The position numbers and the translations under genes are program-made. From positions 79,464 to 143,463 of the forward strand of contig NZ_MSXW01000019.1 in assembly GCF_001945445.1 (NCBI RefSeq): a stretch of 64,000 bases of DNA, in the 5' to 3' direction. The notes beneath the pieces are model-generated. The model saw only the letters and a list, made by a program, of their open reading frames with translations. It did no database searches and was not told the origin of the DNA. Below, piece by piece: positions 1-9,570 of the stretch; position 1 is the first letter of the stretch, and the number at the start of each line of letters is the position of its first letter. The stretch is from Pseudomonas sp. PA27(2017) (GTDB lineage Bacteria; Pseudomonadota; Gammaproteobacteria; Pseudomonadales; Pseudomonadaceae).

Positions 1-1991
1 CCAGGATAAACTTTTTCGCTCTTACCCGAGACAGCATCCTTCAGCGCTGATTGCTCAAGAGCGAGCCGATCATTGGACACCAACTCCCACGGCTCATTTG
101 CCCATTCACGTGACTCAATCAACCCCTCTACGCAAGAACTCCAGTTCCCACGACCTAAGTCACCAAACACACAATTCTCAACCGGCGTATTCTTTGGATA
201 GTAATTATTATTTGAAAAATGTGGTTCCAGCTTGTCTGCCTGCGAGTTCCATAAGCAGAGCATGTTCTGATTGCGAAGATATTGCTGGAATGCTGCCAGT
301 ACATACTCTCGTACTTCCCATCGATGATCTCTAGGTGAGACTGTCATTATCGCCTTGAGCAGCTGAGTCTGAACCAGCATCTGCCTAGGATTGAACATAT
401 CCGCAAATGTTGGATAGCCATGCTCGGGAATTTTTTGATAAGTAGTCTTAAATCCCTCAGGTACAGCAGTCCTCGGCCAATAAGCACTCAAATCGGTATT
501 CTTACGGGACTCCCACTCAGTAGCTGCGGCATCGAGCTGGCGAGAGTCAAGGAGAGGGGCAAAAAATCTGCCTCCATAATTGGCTCCAGTAGCTTTTCTT
601 TTTGGAGAAAAAGCTTGAACGGCGTATGCAGCCATCTGGGCTTTACCGCCATTTCCTGTCATGGATTTAAGTACATCCTGAACCGTGCCACATGAAGCAC
701 AGGCGAAAGCAGACTTTTTGGCAACCGTTCCTTCGCTTGTTTTGATAGAGACCTGACTTTCCGGGCACGTCACAACCTCAGGCAATTCGCCACGCACTTC
801 CAAGAGTCGAATTTTCCCAGCACGCTCTTTATTCCATCGTGCGGTGGACACCGCATCGTCTTGTACAGCACCGCCATAAGGCTCTCCGTTCAAATCTTGC
901 TTGGGAGAGCCGGTCAACCATTGCGGATGCACCAGCAGACTCAATTCGACCTTCTTGTTCTTACCCTTGCCCAGCTTGATCTGACCTCGTGAGCCAGCAA
1001 TAGCCAATCCGTCCTTAGGGTGAATATTGGCTGCTGCCGTATCTCCGCAGTGCGGGCAGGTAACGCCCAACACTGGATCAAGCACCGCATAGGGCTGCTC
1101 CGTAGGCGCCACGAACAGCGGCACATCAGGGGCCATTCGAGCTGCGTTGGCTTCAATATGGAACTGTCCCCCGCATTTGCCGCAGGCATGTTCCCAGTGC
1201 TTAACGCTGAGGGCCTTCACCGCCATCACGGGGCTGCTCATAATTGGCGTTCGATGGCCGCAGCCTGTCACCTGACAAGGACCATGCTTGGCCCAAAAGG
1301 TATAGATAATCTCAGGGCCTTCGTAGCGGTATTCCTGGCGTTGCTCACTAGGGATAGCTAGCGGATCGAAATCTGCGGGCATTACCTTATTTGTCGGCAG
1401 GTGCGTCCAAACACCTTTCTCACCTTCCGGGCCGTCACAGTAGTAGTACGGCATGATCTGCGGCTTGACCTCGGCCTCGATGTCGGCAAGCAGGCGCGTC
1501 ACCTCATCCAGATCAACGTTGGCCAGTTCTTGCTTGACCACGAACCAGGCTACCGGATTCAGGTCGTTCCCAACCATCTGCATGCCAAGACGTGAGCCTT
1601 CGACCAACGTGGTGCCGCCGCCCATGAAGATGTCGGCCACCTTCAGGTCCTTGAAAGCACCTTTTTTCTGGTGGTTCGCGTAGTAGTTGTCCCACACCAA
1701 CTTGGCGGCATGTGATTTGTCTTCAGGAGCTTTGGTCGCTGCCGCGATCAACATCGAGCGGAACACGCTGGAGCGGCGCCGTGCCCACCACTTCGACATC
1801 TGGTAAATCGGCTTGCCGGCGTTGCCTTCGATGATCGCCACCTGATTGACCGGCAAAATCGGGAAATCCACTTCCAGGCAAGTCTTAGGGCGGTTCGGAT
1901 CGTTGAAGTCGACGGTCTCAAGCGCAACAGCCTTACCTGCCCCAACAGCCTTGGCGACTTCCTGCGCGAGTAGTTCTTTTTTTGTGGCCAT
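1..1991 (-). CDS. DUF1156-family adenine-type DNA methyltransferase (partial, C-terminus off window)
   Basis: The frame is open from ATG at 1991 to the left edge (663 codons), so the 3' part of the gene is missing. Residues 37-80 carry the DUF1156 signature: CLEVDFPILPVNQ, then WWARRR at 68-73. An AdoMet-binding motif follows (FMGGGTTLVEG, about 122-132), then DLNPVAWF at 143-150. Two Cys pairs (CGKCGG and CPHCGD) suggest zinc ribbons inserted in the fold, as in the family once called adenine-specific methylase containing a Zn ribbon. The catalytic NPPY/DPPY motif normally lies further on and is outside the window, so activity cannot be judged. The ATG overlaps the upstream protease stop (TAATG), which suggests translational coupling. 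It is the last operon gene visible; a helicase or nuclease gene could follow off the edge. Confidence 0.88.
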   Translation of the reverse strand, partial: MATKKELLAQEVAKAVGAGKAVALETVDFNDPNRPKTCLEVDFPILPVNQVAIIEGNAGKPIYQMSKWWARRRSSVFRSMLIAAATKAPEDKSHAAKLVWDNYYANHQKKGAFKDLKVADIFMGGGTTLVEGSRLGMQMVGNDLNPVAWFVVKQELANVDLDEVTRLLADIEAEVKPQIMPYYYCDGPEGEKGVWTHLPTNKVMPADFDPLAIPSEQRQEYRYEGPEIIYTFWAKHGPCQVTGCGHRTPIMSSPVMAVKALSVKHWEHACGKCGGQFHIEANAARMAPDVPLFVAPTEQPYAVLDPVLGVTCPHCGDTAAANIHPKDGLAIAGSRGQIKLGKGKNKKVELSLLVHPQWLTGSPKQDLNGEPYGGAVQDDAVSTARWNKERAGKIRLLEVRGELPEVVTCPESQVSIKTSEGTVAKKSAFACASCGTVQDVLKSMTGNGGKAQMAAYAVQAFSPKRKATGANYGGRFFAPLLDSRQLDAAATEWESRKNTDLSAYWPRTAVPEGFKTTYQKIPEHGYPTFADMFNPRQMLVQTQLLKAIMTVSPRDHRWEVREYVLAAFQQYLRNQNMLCLWNSQADKLEPHFSNNNYYPKNTPVENCVFGDLGRGNWSSCVEGLIESREWANEPWELVSNDRLALEQSALKDAVSGKSEKVYP

Positions 1992-4621
1992 TAAGATGCT
2001 CCCCCAACTGCACCGACCGCCACTTGCGGCCGGAGTCTGGTGCGAAGTTGTTCGTAAATTGGAATCTGGATGCCTTCAGCTACCTCTAGGGTGACTGCAA
2101 GGCCGTAAGGAATGGCTTCATCAAGGCTTGCTGTTGCATCCTTCTTACACGCCACCTGCAACAAAATACTGTCGCCATCTTGATATGCGGCGATCTGCTT
2201 GGAACCTTCAACCACCTCGTGTTGCACTGTGCCGCGCAACATTTGGTTGTGGTCTGCATCTTGGCGAGCTAGTTTCAGGGGCAAATCACCCCAGCCATCA
2301 ACAGGAGAAAGCTCAAGCTTTGCTTCGCGGAAACTGCGGTGATCCGGATTGACAGGGCTAAACCAAGCCAATGTCACCACCATCCGCCGCCACACCTGAC
2401 TACCGGACAGGCCGGGAGGCAGCGGCAGCCGATACTCGTGAATTTCATTCTCGCGAATTTCGCCACACCCAAGAACCGTCGCCCGCTGCTCTGTACACGC
2501 CAGCACTCGTTCAATTTCAACCGAGCCATACCCGAGATATCGGGCCGTGATTTCCTTGATTTTGCGTGAGTTTTCAGGTGTCTTCAGTGCAGCCGTTATT
2601 GCATTGCAGGCGTCATCATCCTGTTTCGCACCATGTACCAACAACGCTTTTATGACTACGGCGATAAGACCATGTGAAATGTCTTCCCCGTGCTCAGTGC
2701 GCAGCGTATCAAGCACATCGTAAATGCGAGCAGCACTACGAGTAGCCAAGGCTGTAGCATTGCTAGTGCCTCGCGTGTAAACAGTGTGCGACAAACTGCC
2801 TGCCTGACTGCTATCCCAAGCGACTTTCTGTCCTGGCGCACCTAACGAGCCATCCAGGTGATACAAAGTTTGGCTATCCAAAACGGGCGTTCTATACAGT
2901 TGTCGGCCGCCGGGGAAAAGAATCTCCGGCTTGATAGAACGACGAAAACCATGACCAAGCCGTGCAACAGGGCTAAAGAGAGGTGCACCTGACAACAAGT
3001 CTGTTCGTTGTCCTAAATGATAATTTCCGCTGCTATCAGAGTGCGTTGCGCCCACCGAGATGGCATTTATGGACTCTGCGGGAGACACTATGCGTCGTCC
3101 AGACAACTGACCCCGAATGCACTTCAAGATATGTTCGACTTGCTGATCCTTGGTCAAAGCCTGAAATTCAAGTACCGGCAAACCGATATCAATACTTTCG
3201 GGATAGTTTCCGGCGCTCACACAGAAAAGCACACGGTATTTCCACGACAGCCAGTCAAGTAGCCTCGCCCAAGGACTGGGCGTGTGAATAAAAGGACGAG
3301 CCGGATCGCCAATGGACACGTTGATGACGCACACATTTGGCGCTTGTGGGGGTACTGTACCTTCACCCTCAAACATCCGTCTGACCGCACGTGCGATACG
3401 ATCCTCAAAGAAAATCTCATCGGGGACGTGCTCGCTCCGGTTTCTTGGATCAGATTGAGGGTCTGGCTGCATGACGGGCAGCACATAAACCAGACGCGAC
3501 AGTGGATTGGACTGGCCCTCCACTATCTCTCCATGCACGACCAAAGACGCCATTGCCGTGCCGTGCTTCCTCTCACCTGGTTGATACTGCTCGGAAAGAT
3601 TGTCAGGATCGTCAAACAGCAAGCGCCCCTTCAGTGCCTGATGCTGCACATTGGGAACACCATCGAGAATGGCAGCAACCGGCGGAAGCTCAACCGCCCC
3701 CTCAGCAATTTCGGTTTCAAAACCGTCGCCGGCCTCTGTAGCAGCAAGACTTTGCCCAGTAGGACGAAAGTACATAACGCCATGGAATTTGAAGAGCTGG
3801 ATGGCTGTATCGTGGATGTCGGAATCAAGATCGCTCAACAGTTGCCGGATACTCTGTGCTGGTAATTCAGCCTTTACGGCATGAAATGCTATCTCCGGTA
3901 TATCAATAAAGCCGCCCAACGTCCGGCCACCGGCAGCTTCCAACAAAGAGGCTACATTGCGCTCTGCTTGCACACGCCGCTGTTCTGATTTGCGATAAAA
4001 CAGCTCGATCTGGCAATGGATCGGCTGCAACGGATTAATAGGATCAAGCAAATCCCGCCAGCGATCCAACATGCCCGTATCGCGCAGTGTTTCTTCGATG
4101 CCCCAACGACGGATCTCTACCATCTGGTTGAACACATTGCGCCACTTGGTTTTCCCAATCGGCAGAAATTGGTTATTCTTCCATTGCTCCCAAAGCGACA
4201 GGAGCTCCCGCATCCCACCTTCATTGGCAAGCGACAGGAACATTCGGCCCTTTACGGCTTTTCCCGTAGGCTCTCCTTTGGTATTGCGCTCATAAAAATC
4301 CTCATCCGGAGGAATGTCGTCAACATCCCATTCGCCCAACCACTCCAGGCCAATCGCTTCTACTGCCTGCCGGAATTCGTTAACGCTGCCCGCAATTTCA
4401 ATGACCAGAACGGTTTCAGGTTCTAGCCCAGCGGCTGACCCGCTGACATTAGCTTTGTAACGATCAAACTCCTGCTGTAGAGCAGTCAATTGTGGGCCGA
4501 GACGAACCACCTGTTTTCCGTGACCGGGAACATGGGGCTGGCTTGATGGAAAGCCTTTACCCTTAGGTGGAGCTATGGTTTTTGCTTGCGGGAATACCAG
4601 AAGAGGGAGAGAGGTTGCCAT
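1991..4621 (-). CDS. ietS: subtilisin-like (S8) serine protease, IetS-like
   Basis: This 876-residue protein has a roughly 300-residue N-terminal region of unknown fold followed by an S8 protease domain. The catalytic triad is visible: Asp320 in AAILDGV, His353 in RKHGTAMASLV and Ser620 in RGTSNATAL. The oxyanion Asn is in VSAGN (about 472). About 250 residues follow the Ser. There is no signal peptide, so it acts in the cytoplasm. A cytosolic S8 protease directly downstream of a small AAA+ ATPase is the layout of the IetAS pair, first described in plasmid incompatibility and later found in phage-defence collections. The start follows the ATPase stop by 14 bases, and the stop overlaps the methylase ATG. 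The fold and triad are seen; the IetS assignment rests on the gene pairing; the substrate is unknown. Confidence 0.82.
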   Translation of the reverse strand: MATSLPLLVFPQAKTIAPPKGKGFPSSQPHVPGHGKQVVRLGPQLTALQQEFDRYKANVSGSAAGLEPETVLVIEIAGSVNEFRQAVEAIGLEWLGEWDVDDIPPDEDFYERNTKGEPTGKAVKGRMFLSLANEGGMRELLSLWEQWKNNQFLPIGKTKWRNVFNQMVEIRRWGIEETLRDTGMLDRWRDLLDPINPLQPIHCQIELFYRKSEQRRVQAERNVASLLEAAGGRTLGGFIDIPEIAFHAVKAELPAQSIRQLLSDLDSDIHDTAIQLFKFHGVMYFRPTGQSLAATEAGDGFETEIAEGAVELPPVAAILDGVPNVQHQALKGRLLFDDPDNLSEQYQPGERKHGTAMASLVVHGEIVEGQSNPLSRLVYVLPVMQPDPQSDPRNRSEHVPDEIFFEDRIARAVRRMFEGEGTVPPQAPNVCVINVSIGDPARPFIHTPSPWARLLDWLSWKYRVLFCVSAGNYPESIDIGLPVLEFQALTKDQQVEHILKCIRGQLSGRRIVSPAESINAISVGATHSDSSGNYHLGQRTDLLSGAPLFSPVARLGHGFRRSIKPEILFPGGRQLYRTPVLDSQTLYHLDGSLGAPGQKVAWDSSQAGSLSHTVYTRGTSNATALATRSAARIYDVLDTLRTEHGEDISHGLIAVVIKALLVHGAKQDDDACNAITAALKTPENSRKIKEITARYLGYGSVEIERVLACTEQRATVLGCGEIRENEIHEYRLPLPPGLSGSQVWRRMVVTLAWFSPVNPDHRSFREAKLELSPVDGWGDLPLKLARQDADHNQMLRGTVQHEVVEGSKQIAAYQDGDSILLQVACKKDATASLDEAIPYGLAVTLEVAEGIQIPIYEQLRTRLRPQVAVGAVGGAS

Positions 4622-4635
4622 CAGCGATCCTTACC

Positions 4636-5637
4636 TTATTTCGCCGTTGTTGCGTTCTTATCTTCGGTCGGCTTCAAACGGCTTTTCCATTGCTCCAACT
4701 TGAGCTTGGTCACTTGCTGGGCGTTTTCCGATTTCATATCGAGCACGGCACGACGAACCACACCATGGCAGAACTCTTCAGTTTCCGCGAAATTCAATCC
4801 AAGCAGGTGTTTGGCCAGGGTTGCAGGTTCGTAACCAAAATTCACATTGCATTTTTGACCAATCGATGCAATGTATCGGGTCAGTTGCTCGCGGGTTGGG
4901 ATTGGTAGTTCGATACGCAATTGGAAGCGTCGCCAGACGGCTCTATCCAGAAGCTCAGGATGATTGCTGGCCGCAACCACCACTACGTAATCGGGCATTT
5001 CGTCCAACTGCAACAGTAATGTACTGACTACGCGTTTTATTTCTCCTGTTTCATGGGTATCGCCGCGTTCTTTTCCGAGAGTCTCAAACTCATCAAACAA
5101 CAAAACACAACGCTGCGTCCTCGCATAATCCAGCAAATTTTTTAGGCGGCTTGAGGTTTCGCCAAGATAGCTTCCCACCAAAGTTTCATAACGAATGACG
5201 ATAAGTGGGTACATTAATTCAAAAGCCAGCGCCTCAGCCAAGGTTGTTTTCCCATTCCCAGGCGGGCCAGCGAGCAGAATCCGGTTTCTTGCCCGCAAAT
5301 TATGAGCATGCAGCAACTCAGCACGATGCTGTTCTTCGATAAGTTCTTCTACCTGGCACTTGATCTTGTCGGGCAGCACCAGACTGTTAAGATCGCGCTC
5401 TGGGGTAATTTCGTAGAACAAATCTTTAACTGCACTACCAACGCTTGGCCTTGCCTCAGAAGGCCTCAGAGTTTGAGCTGAGCTAGCTTGCAGAGCTTTT
5501 GCAAGCCGCTCCGCTAGCAATCGATGCCCTTTATTTTTTTCTTCCTTAATGAGGCTTTCTGCAGCTTTCCGGAACGCAAGCTGATCTCCGCGGGTCGCGG
5601 TTTTAAACAGGTCAACCAATAAATCAGCTTGTGCCAT
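4636..5637 (-). CDS. ietA: AAA+ ATPase, IetA-like partner of the S8 protease
   Basis: A single AAA+ domain fills most of this 333-residue protein: Walker A GPPGNGKTT at 124-132 and Walker B LLFDEFETLG at 179-188. An Arg-rich sensor region follows (LDRAVWRRFQLRIELP). The first 100 residues are helical and charged, with no membrane segment. In AAA+/S8 protease pairs the ATPase is thought to control or feed the protease. The gene starts 34 bases after the PglZ-like gene and ends 14 bases before the protease gene, so it is cotranscribed with both. A generic AAA+ ATPase of another defence type is possible, but the adjacent protease makes IetA the best reading. Confidence 0.82.
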   Translation of the reverse strand: MAQADLLVDLFKTATRGDQLAFRKAAESLIKEEKNKGHRLLAERLAKALQASSAQTLRPSEARPSVGSAVKDLFYEITPERDLNSLVLPDKIKCQVEELIEEQHRAELLHAHNLRARNRILLAGPPGNGKTTLAEALAFELMYPLIVIRYETLVGSYLGETSSRLKNLLDYARTQRCVLLFDEFETLGKERGDTHETGEIKRVVSTLLLQLDEMPDYVVVVAASNHPELLDRAVWRRFQLRIELPIPTREQLTRYIASIGQKCNVNFGYEPATLAKHLLGLNFAETEEFCHGVVRRAVLDMKSENAQQVTKLKLEQWKSRLKPTEDKNATTAK

Positions 5638-5671
5638 TACCTATTGCTCCAAAAAGTACGGAAGCAGCCTT

Positions 5672-6691
5672 TCATTTGCTTATTTCAACAAACGGCGATA
5701 GCACTTCCAGTAGCGACAGGCCGCCATGTGTCAAAGTTGGGTAGCCTCCTTGACTACGCCATTTTCTTCGTCCCATAGCCAACAAATGAGCCCCGTGAGG
5801 ACTCTGAATTTGCAAGGCAACCGGAGGAACGAAGGGGCCTGCATCACCATTACCAGCTTTACTACGCCCGCTGGAAAAAGTCTGCTTGAGGTGGGCGGCG
5901 ACCTCACCACCGGCATCGGGGAAGTAGCCCGTGGCGGCGTAGCCGTGATCCGAAGTAATGACCAAGCGCCGCCCAGTAGCTAGACGCTCCACAAAGGCCC
6001 AAAAATCGTCGCCGGAAAGCTGCTGCGCGGCATCCTTGGTCAGCAGCTCCAGCCCCTGACCTGCACCATAGTCATGAAGCTTGGCATCCGGCCAGTGATG
6101 CCAGAACACCCAGTTCTTCGCCCCGGACGCACTAACAACCAGACTTTCACAGTCCTTCCAAGGTAGATCGATGGTCTCGGTCTGAGCCGGTTGCAGCTTG
6201 TGAGCTAATCCGCCTCCGTTGGCCTGCAATTGACTGCGACTTGCCAAGCCCAGTGCACGGGCGAATTGGTTGGTTTCACTAGGCAACTCAGAGGCGGTAG
6301 CTGTAACACCTTGCAGAGTAAAACCGCGCTCTTTGGCGCCTTGAAGCAACCAGGGCAGCTCGCGCAAGCTCAATGCATCCAGAATCAGCACAGCACGAGC
6401 TGCACTATTGCCATAACTCTGCTCGGCCCACCATTGAGCAAGACGATCGGAAGTGCGCTCGACCCCGCTAATTTCGGATTGACCGAAACACCGCCATAGA
6501 TCCCAAGCACTGGAGCCGAGGAACAGATCGAGCTCGCCGATCTCTCGGTCGCGCTTGACAACTTCGCTAGGGGCATTGCCTTCCGCTAACGGCCTGGAGG
6601 CAATTTCGACTGCGCGTTCAATGATGAAACGCCACGCGTCCGCAGCGGAGCCTTGAGTCAGGCGCTGCAATATTCCCGCATCCAGCGCCAT
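5672..6691 (-). CDS. small PglZ-like (alkaline phosphatase superfamily) protein
   Basis: The 339 residues show PglZ-type metal-site motifs: VLILDALSLRELP (Asp105), VITSDHGYAATG (Asp247, His249) and TLTHGGLSLLEVLSPFVEI (His322). PglZ proteins occur in BREX/Pgl phage-exclusion systems next to a large ATPase and a DNA methylase, which matches the neighbours here. It is short for the family, whose members are often 600-900 residues, and appears to be the core domain alone. The start overlaps the upstream ATPase stop as TGATG, suggesting coupled translation. The enzymatic role of PglZ is not settled in general, so none is assigned. Confidence 0.75.
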   Translation of the reverse strand: MALDAGILQRLTQGSAADAWRFIIERAVEIASRPLAEGNAPSEVVKRDREIGELDLFLGSSAWDLWRCFGQSEISGVERTSDRLAQWWAEQSYGNSAARAVLILDALSLRELPWLLQGAKERGFTLQGVTATASELPSETNQFARALGLASRSQLQANGGGLAHKLQPAQTETIDLPWKDCESLVVSASGAKNWVFWHHWPDAKLHDYGAGQGLELLTKDAAQQLSGDDFWAFVERLATGRRLVITSDHGYAATGYFPDAGGEVAAHLKQTFSSGRSKAGNGDAGPFVPPVALQIQSPHGAHLLAMGRRKWRSQGGYPTLTHGGLSLLEVLSPFVEISK

Positions 6692-9525
6692 CAGTTGTCC
6701 TCCTTCTCAAGGCTCAGCTCGAAGGTCATGCCGTCGGGCAGCTTCTTGAGCAGCTCCTTGAGCTGCGCGCCGGTGGCGGCAGTCACCTTTATCGTGACTT
6801 CACTACCGGCCTCGCCAACGATTTTCAAGGCGTCCACTAGGCGACTATTCGCACTGCCGATGGAAGCAAGTCGAACCTCGTGGACAGGGGAAGCAGGGCC
6901 AATGCCCCAGCCTTCAAGCTTGCCGATCAGGTTGAGCGGCGAAGTTGGCGGATTAGAGAGCGGAATGCGAGGTTTGGCAGTGGAGCTTGTGCCACCGCCA
7001 AAGATGTCGCCACCATTCGGCGATGTACCGCTGCCGGGAATGTTATCGCCACCGACAGGTGAGGCGGGTGGCGTGGTCGTACCACCGCCAAAGATATCGC
7101 CGCCCGATCCATTACTGGAAGCGCCAGCAGGAGACTGCGGCGCGGGTGGCGTGGTGCCGCCGGTCGCGGGCACGGCCGAGGGCTCCATGAGGAAAACCTC
7201 ATCCAGTTGACGCCCAGTGTAGGAAAGTTTGGGCCGCAAGCGCCGCCATGCAGATTCCTCGTCTTCGCCTGCGTGGGTTTGCAGATGCTCCAGATTGCGC
7301 AGATTAATGGCGATCTTGCCGCGTGCGCACAGACGGAGGATGCGCTCCTTCATCGCAGTTTCACCCAGCCAAGGGATGCAGTCCTGACCCGCAGGGCGTG
7401 GCTCCTGCAATTCGCGCAGCAGCTTGCCGAGGGACGCATTCTCGGAGGCCGCCTCGAGCACGAGGTCCTCGAAGTCTTCAGGCACGAAAAGATCGTTGGT
7501 CAGCGTTTCCTCGATGCCTTCGGGGATTTGCGCACCTTGCTTTTTCAGGTGCTCGACACTGAACAGGGATTGCTGCGGGTTCTGGTGATCGTAGCGGTGC
7601 AGAGCAGCGAAACGGTCAAAGCGCTTCTTCAAGTTGTCACGCAGGGTGCCTTCGAATTCTTTGTGCAGTTTTTTGTATTCAGGGTTCTGACCGCTCCATT
7701 CCTGCGCCTTCATTTCGGCGCGCGCGAGGATGAGCAGATCTCGATCCAGGAATGCATTAGTGGAACCAGATCGGGGCAACAGGAAGCGAACGGTGTTGCG
7801 GCGCTTTTGCAGGTGATCCTTGAGCCAACGACCCAACGTCTGATCGGCTTTTTCCGGTTCTTCCGGCAGTACCAAGACAGGCAAACGGTCATCCCAGCGC
7901 TCTGGCTGCTCGGCTTCGTCGAGTGATGTCCATGGGTCTGTCTGCCAGGATCTCGGCAAAGCAATCACGCGGAAATTTTTTGCGACCTCGTCGCTGCCGC
8001 CGATGACGTAGCGCACCTGCTTGGCCAGGTGCGCCTGATCGGAGCCATCGGTGAAAAGCTTGTCGTTACGGGCGCAAGCCATCAATCTGGCCCGTGGATT
8101 TTCTTCCTCACGGAAGACCAGGCGCGGGCCGTCTTGATGGATGTTGAAACTGTTCTCGACAATCGTCGCCAGCTCGACCTGGAAGGCGTTGCTGTCCACC
8201 GGCTTGTTGCGGGTGATGTCCACCTGCAGCGTGGCTGGATCGGCCCCTGCGAGGTTGCCAACAGCAATCGACCGCAGCCACAGCGCCCCCACGATCTCTT
8301 GCAGGTGTGGCGCAAGATTGGCGTGGTCGTACACCGCCTCGGTCACCGAGATGATGTTGTGCTGTGCCTTTTCGCGCAGGGTGCGATGGTGTTCGTTGGA
8401 TACTGAATCCAACAGCGCGCCAATGCCCGAGGTATCGTCATCCAGCCGGAAGTCGGCGGCGGTGAGCACAGGCACGGCTTCGCCACGGCTCTTGTAAAGG
8501 TTGGCCAGGATACGAATCATGTCGCGCGCTTCCTGAGCGTCAGTGGCGATCAGCACCTGCTCCTCCAGCAGACGCAACAGGTGCGGTGCATAAGGCCAAG
8601 ACTCGGTGAATTCGCGGCGCTTGCGCTCCTGCTCGGCCGGCGGCACATCAAGCAGGCGGAAGTATTCTGAGACGTGCTGTGCGACCAGTGACTCAATAGT
8701 GCCGTCAGCTATATGAAGACGGTTGTCGAACAAACGGTGCAGCAACATTCGCCGCCGATCCTGCTGGATGCGCTCGGCATTGCCCCCCGCCTTGAAGTCA
8801 ATGGCTACCGGATTAACACGGTGTACCTGCTGGTAGGCATCGCTTCCACCATTACGAACGGAGATCACGAGCACCAGCAGATCTGGGCGCTCCTTGGCAA
8901 TCTCCGAAAGGATCTGGATAAAGTTAAACGCCCAGTTCTTCCATGGGTACTGCTTGGTATTGGTCAGGCCGTCATACCAGGTCTGGAACTCATCCAGCAG
9001 CAGCATCGTTGGCGTGTGCTCAAGGAGCTCAACGATGAGCTTGTCGGATGGGATATCGGTCTTGGCAGCCCCCATACCCTCCCACTTACCCTTAATGAAT
9101 TCGCCGCGAGGATGGCGCTCGAACAGCAAATCCCACAAAAATTTGTAGCGCTGGCGGTGAAGGCTCTCGCCAATGACCAACATTCCATTGCGCAAAGCAA
9201 TCTGACTGACATTGGCATCACCTAGCGTGGCAGCCCATCCCTTTAGCCAGGCCCCAGTCGATATTGGATCGTTAACAGCGTGATATAGAGCAGCCATCAG
9301 GTGGGATTTACCCAGACCGCGCTCTCCGATCACTACCACCGGGCGCCCCTGGTTAGGGCCTACAGCCTCAATGCCCTTTAATAGGTCATGGGTCGGATAG
9401 GTGATCTCTAGAAACTGCTGTGCGGCGATTTGCGTCGCACCAGTATTTGCGTCGTTGGAGAGCTCGATTGCTGTCCCTTTGAGGCGCTTGCCTCGAAACT
9501 CTTCCCGTAAAGTCAATCCAAGCAT
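6691..9525 (-). CDS. DUF499-type large P-loop ATPase (BrxC/PglY-like role)
   Basis: This 944-residue protein heads the operon. The N-terminus resembles DUF499 ATPases: THDLLKGIEAV, then Walker A GERGLGKS at 67-74 and Walker B MLLLDEFQTW at about 174-183. The middle is a long helical region. Near the C-terminus is a Pro/Gly/Ser/Thr-rich linker that contains GGDIFGGGT twice, followed by a compact final domain of about 100 residues. DUF499 proteins accompany DUF1156 methylases in defence islands and are the counterpart of BrxC/PglY. A GGGGAG ribosome site lies about 8 bases before the ATG. Base composition is visibly AT-richer than the core genes to the right. Cytoplasmic; the function in defence is inferred from family and context. 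Confidence 0.82.
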   Translation of the reverse strand: MLGLTLREEFRGKRLKGTAIELSNDANTGATQIAAQQFLEITYPTHDLLKGIEAVGPNQGRPVVVIGERGLGKSHLMAALYHAVNDPISTGAWLKGWAATLGDANVSQIALRNGMLVIGESLHRQRYKFLWDLLFERHPRGEFIKGKWEGMGAAKTDIPSDKLIVELLEHTPTMLLLDEFQTWYDGLTNTKQYPWKNWAFNFIQILSEIAKERPDLLVLVISVRNGGSDAYQQVHRVNPVAIDFKAGGNAERIQQDRRRMLLHRLFDNRLHIADGTIESLVAQHVSEYFRLLDVPPAEQERKRREFTESWPYAPHLLRLLEEQVLIATDAQEARDMIRILANLYKSRGEAVPVLTAADFRLDDDTSGIGALLDSVSNEHHRTLREKAQHNIISVTEAVYDHANLAPHLQEIVGALWLRSIAVGNLAGADPATLQVDITRNKPVDSNAFQVELATIVENSFNIHQDGPRLVFREEENPRARLMACARNDKLFTDGSDQAHLAKQVRYVIGGSDEVAKNFRVIALPRSWQTDPWTSLDEAEQPERWDDRLPVLVLPEEPEKADQTLGRWLKDHLQKRRNTVRFLLPRSGSTNAFLDRDLLILARAEMKAQEWSGQNPEYKKLHKEFEGTLRDNLKKRFDRFAALHRYDHQNPQQSLFSVEHLKKQGAQIPEGIEETLTNDLFVPEDFEDLVLEAASENASLGKLLRELQEPRPAGQDCIPWLGETAMKERILRLCARGKIAINLRNLEHLQTHAGEDEESAWRRLRPKLSYTGRQLDEVFLMEPSAVPATGGTTPPAPQSPAGASSNGSGGDIFGGGTTTPPASPVGGDNIPGSGTSPNGGDIFGGGTSSTAKPRIPLSNPPTSPLNLIGKLEGWGIGPASPVHEVRLASIGSANSRLVDALKIVGEAGSEVTIKVTAATGAQLKELLKKLPDGMTFELSLEKEDN

Positions 9526-9570
9526 TATTCAAGCTCCCCAACAAAATTGGCCTCTCGGTCTCTGGCCATG

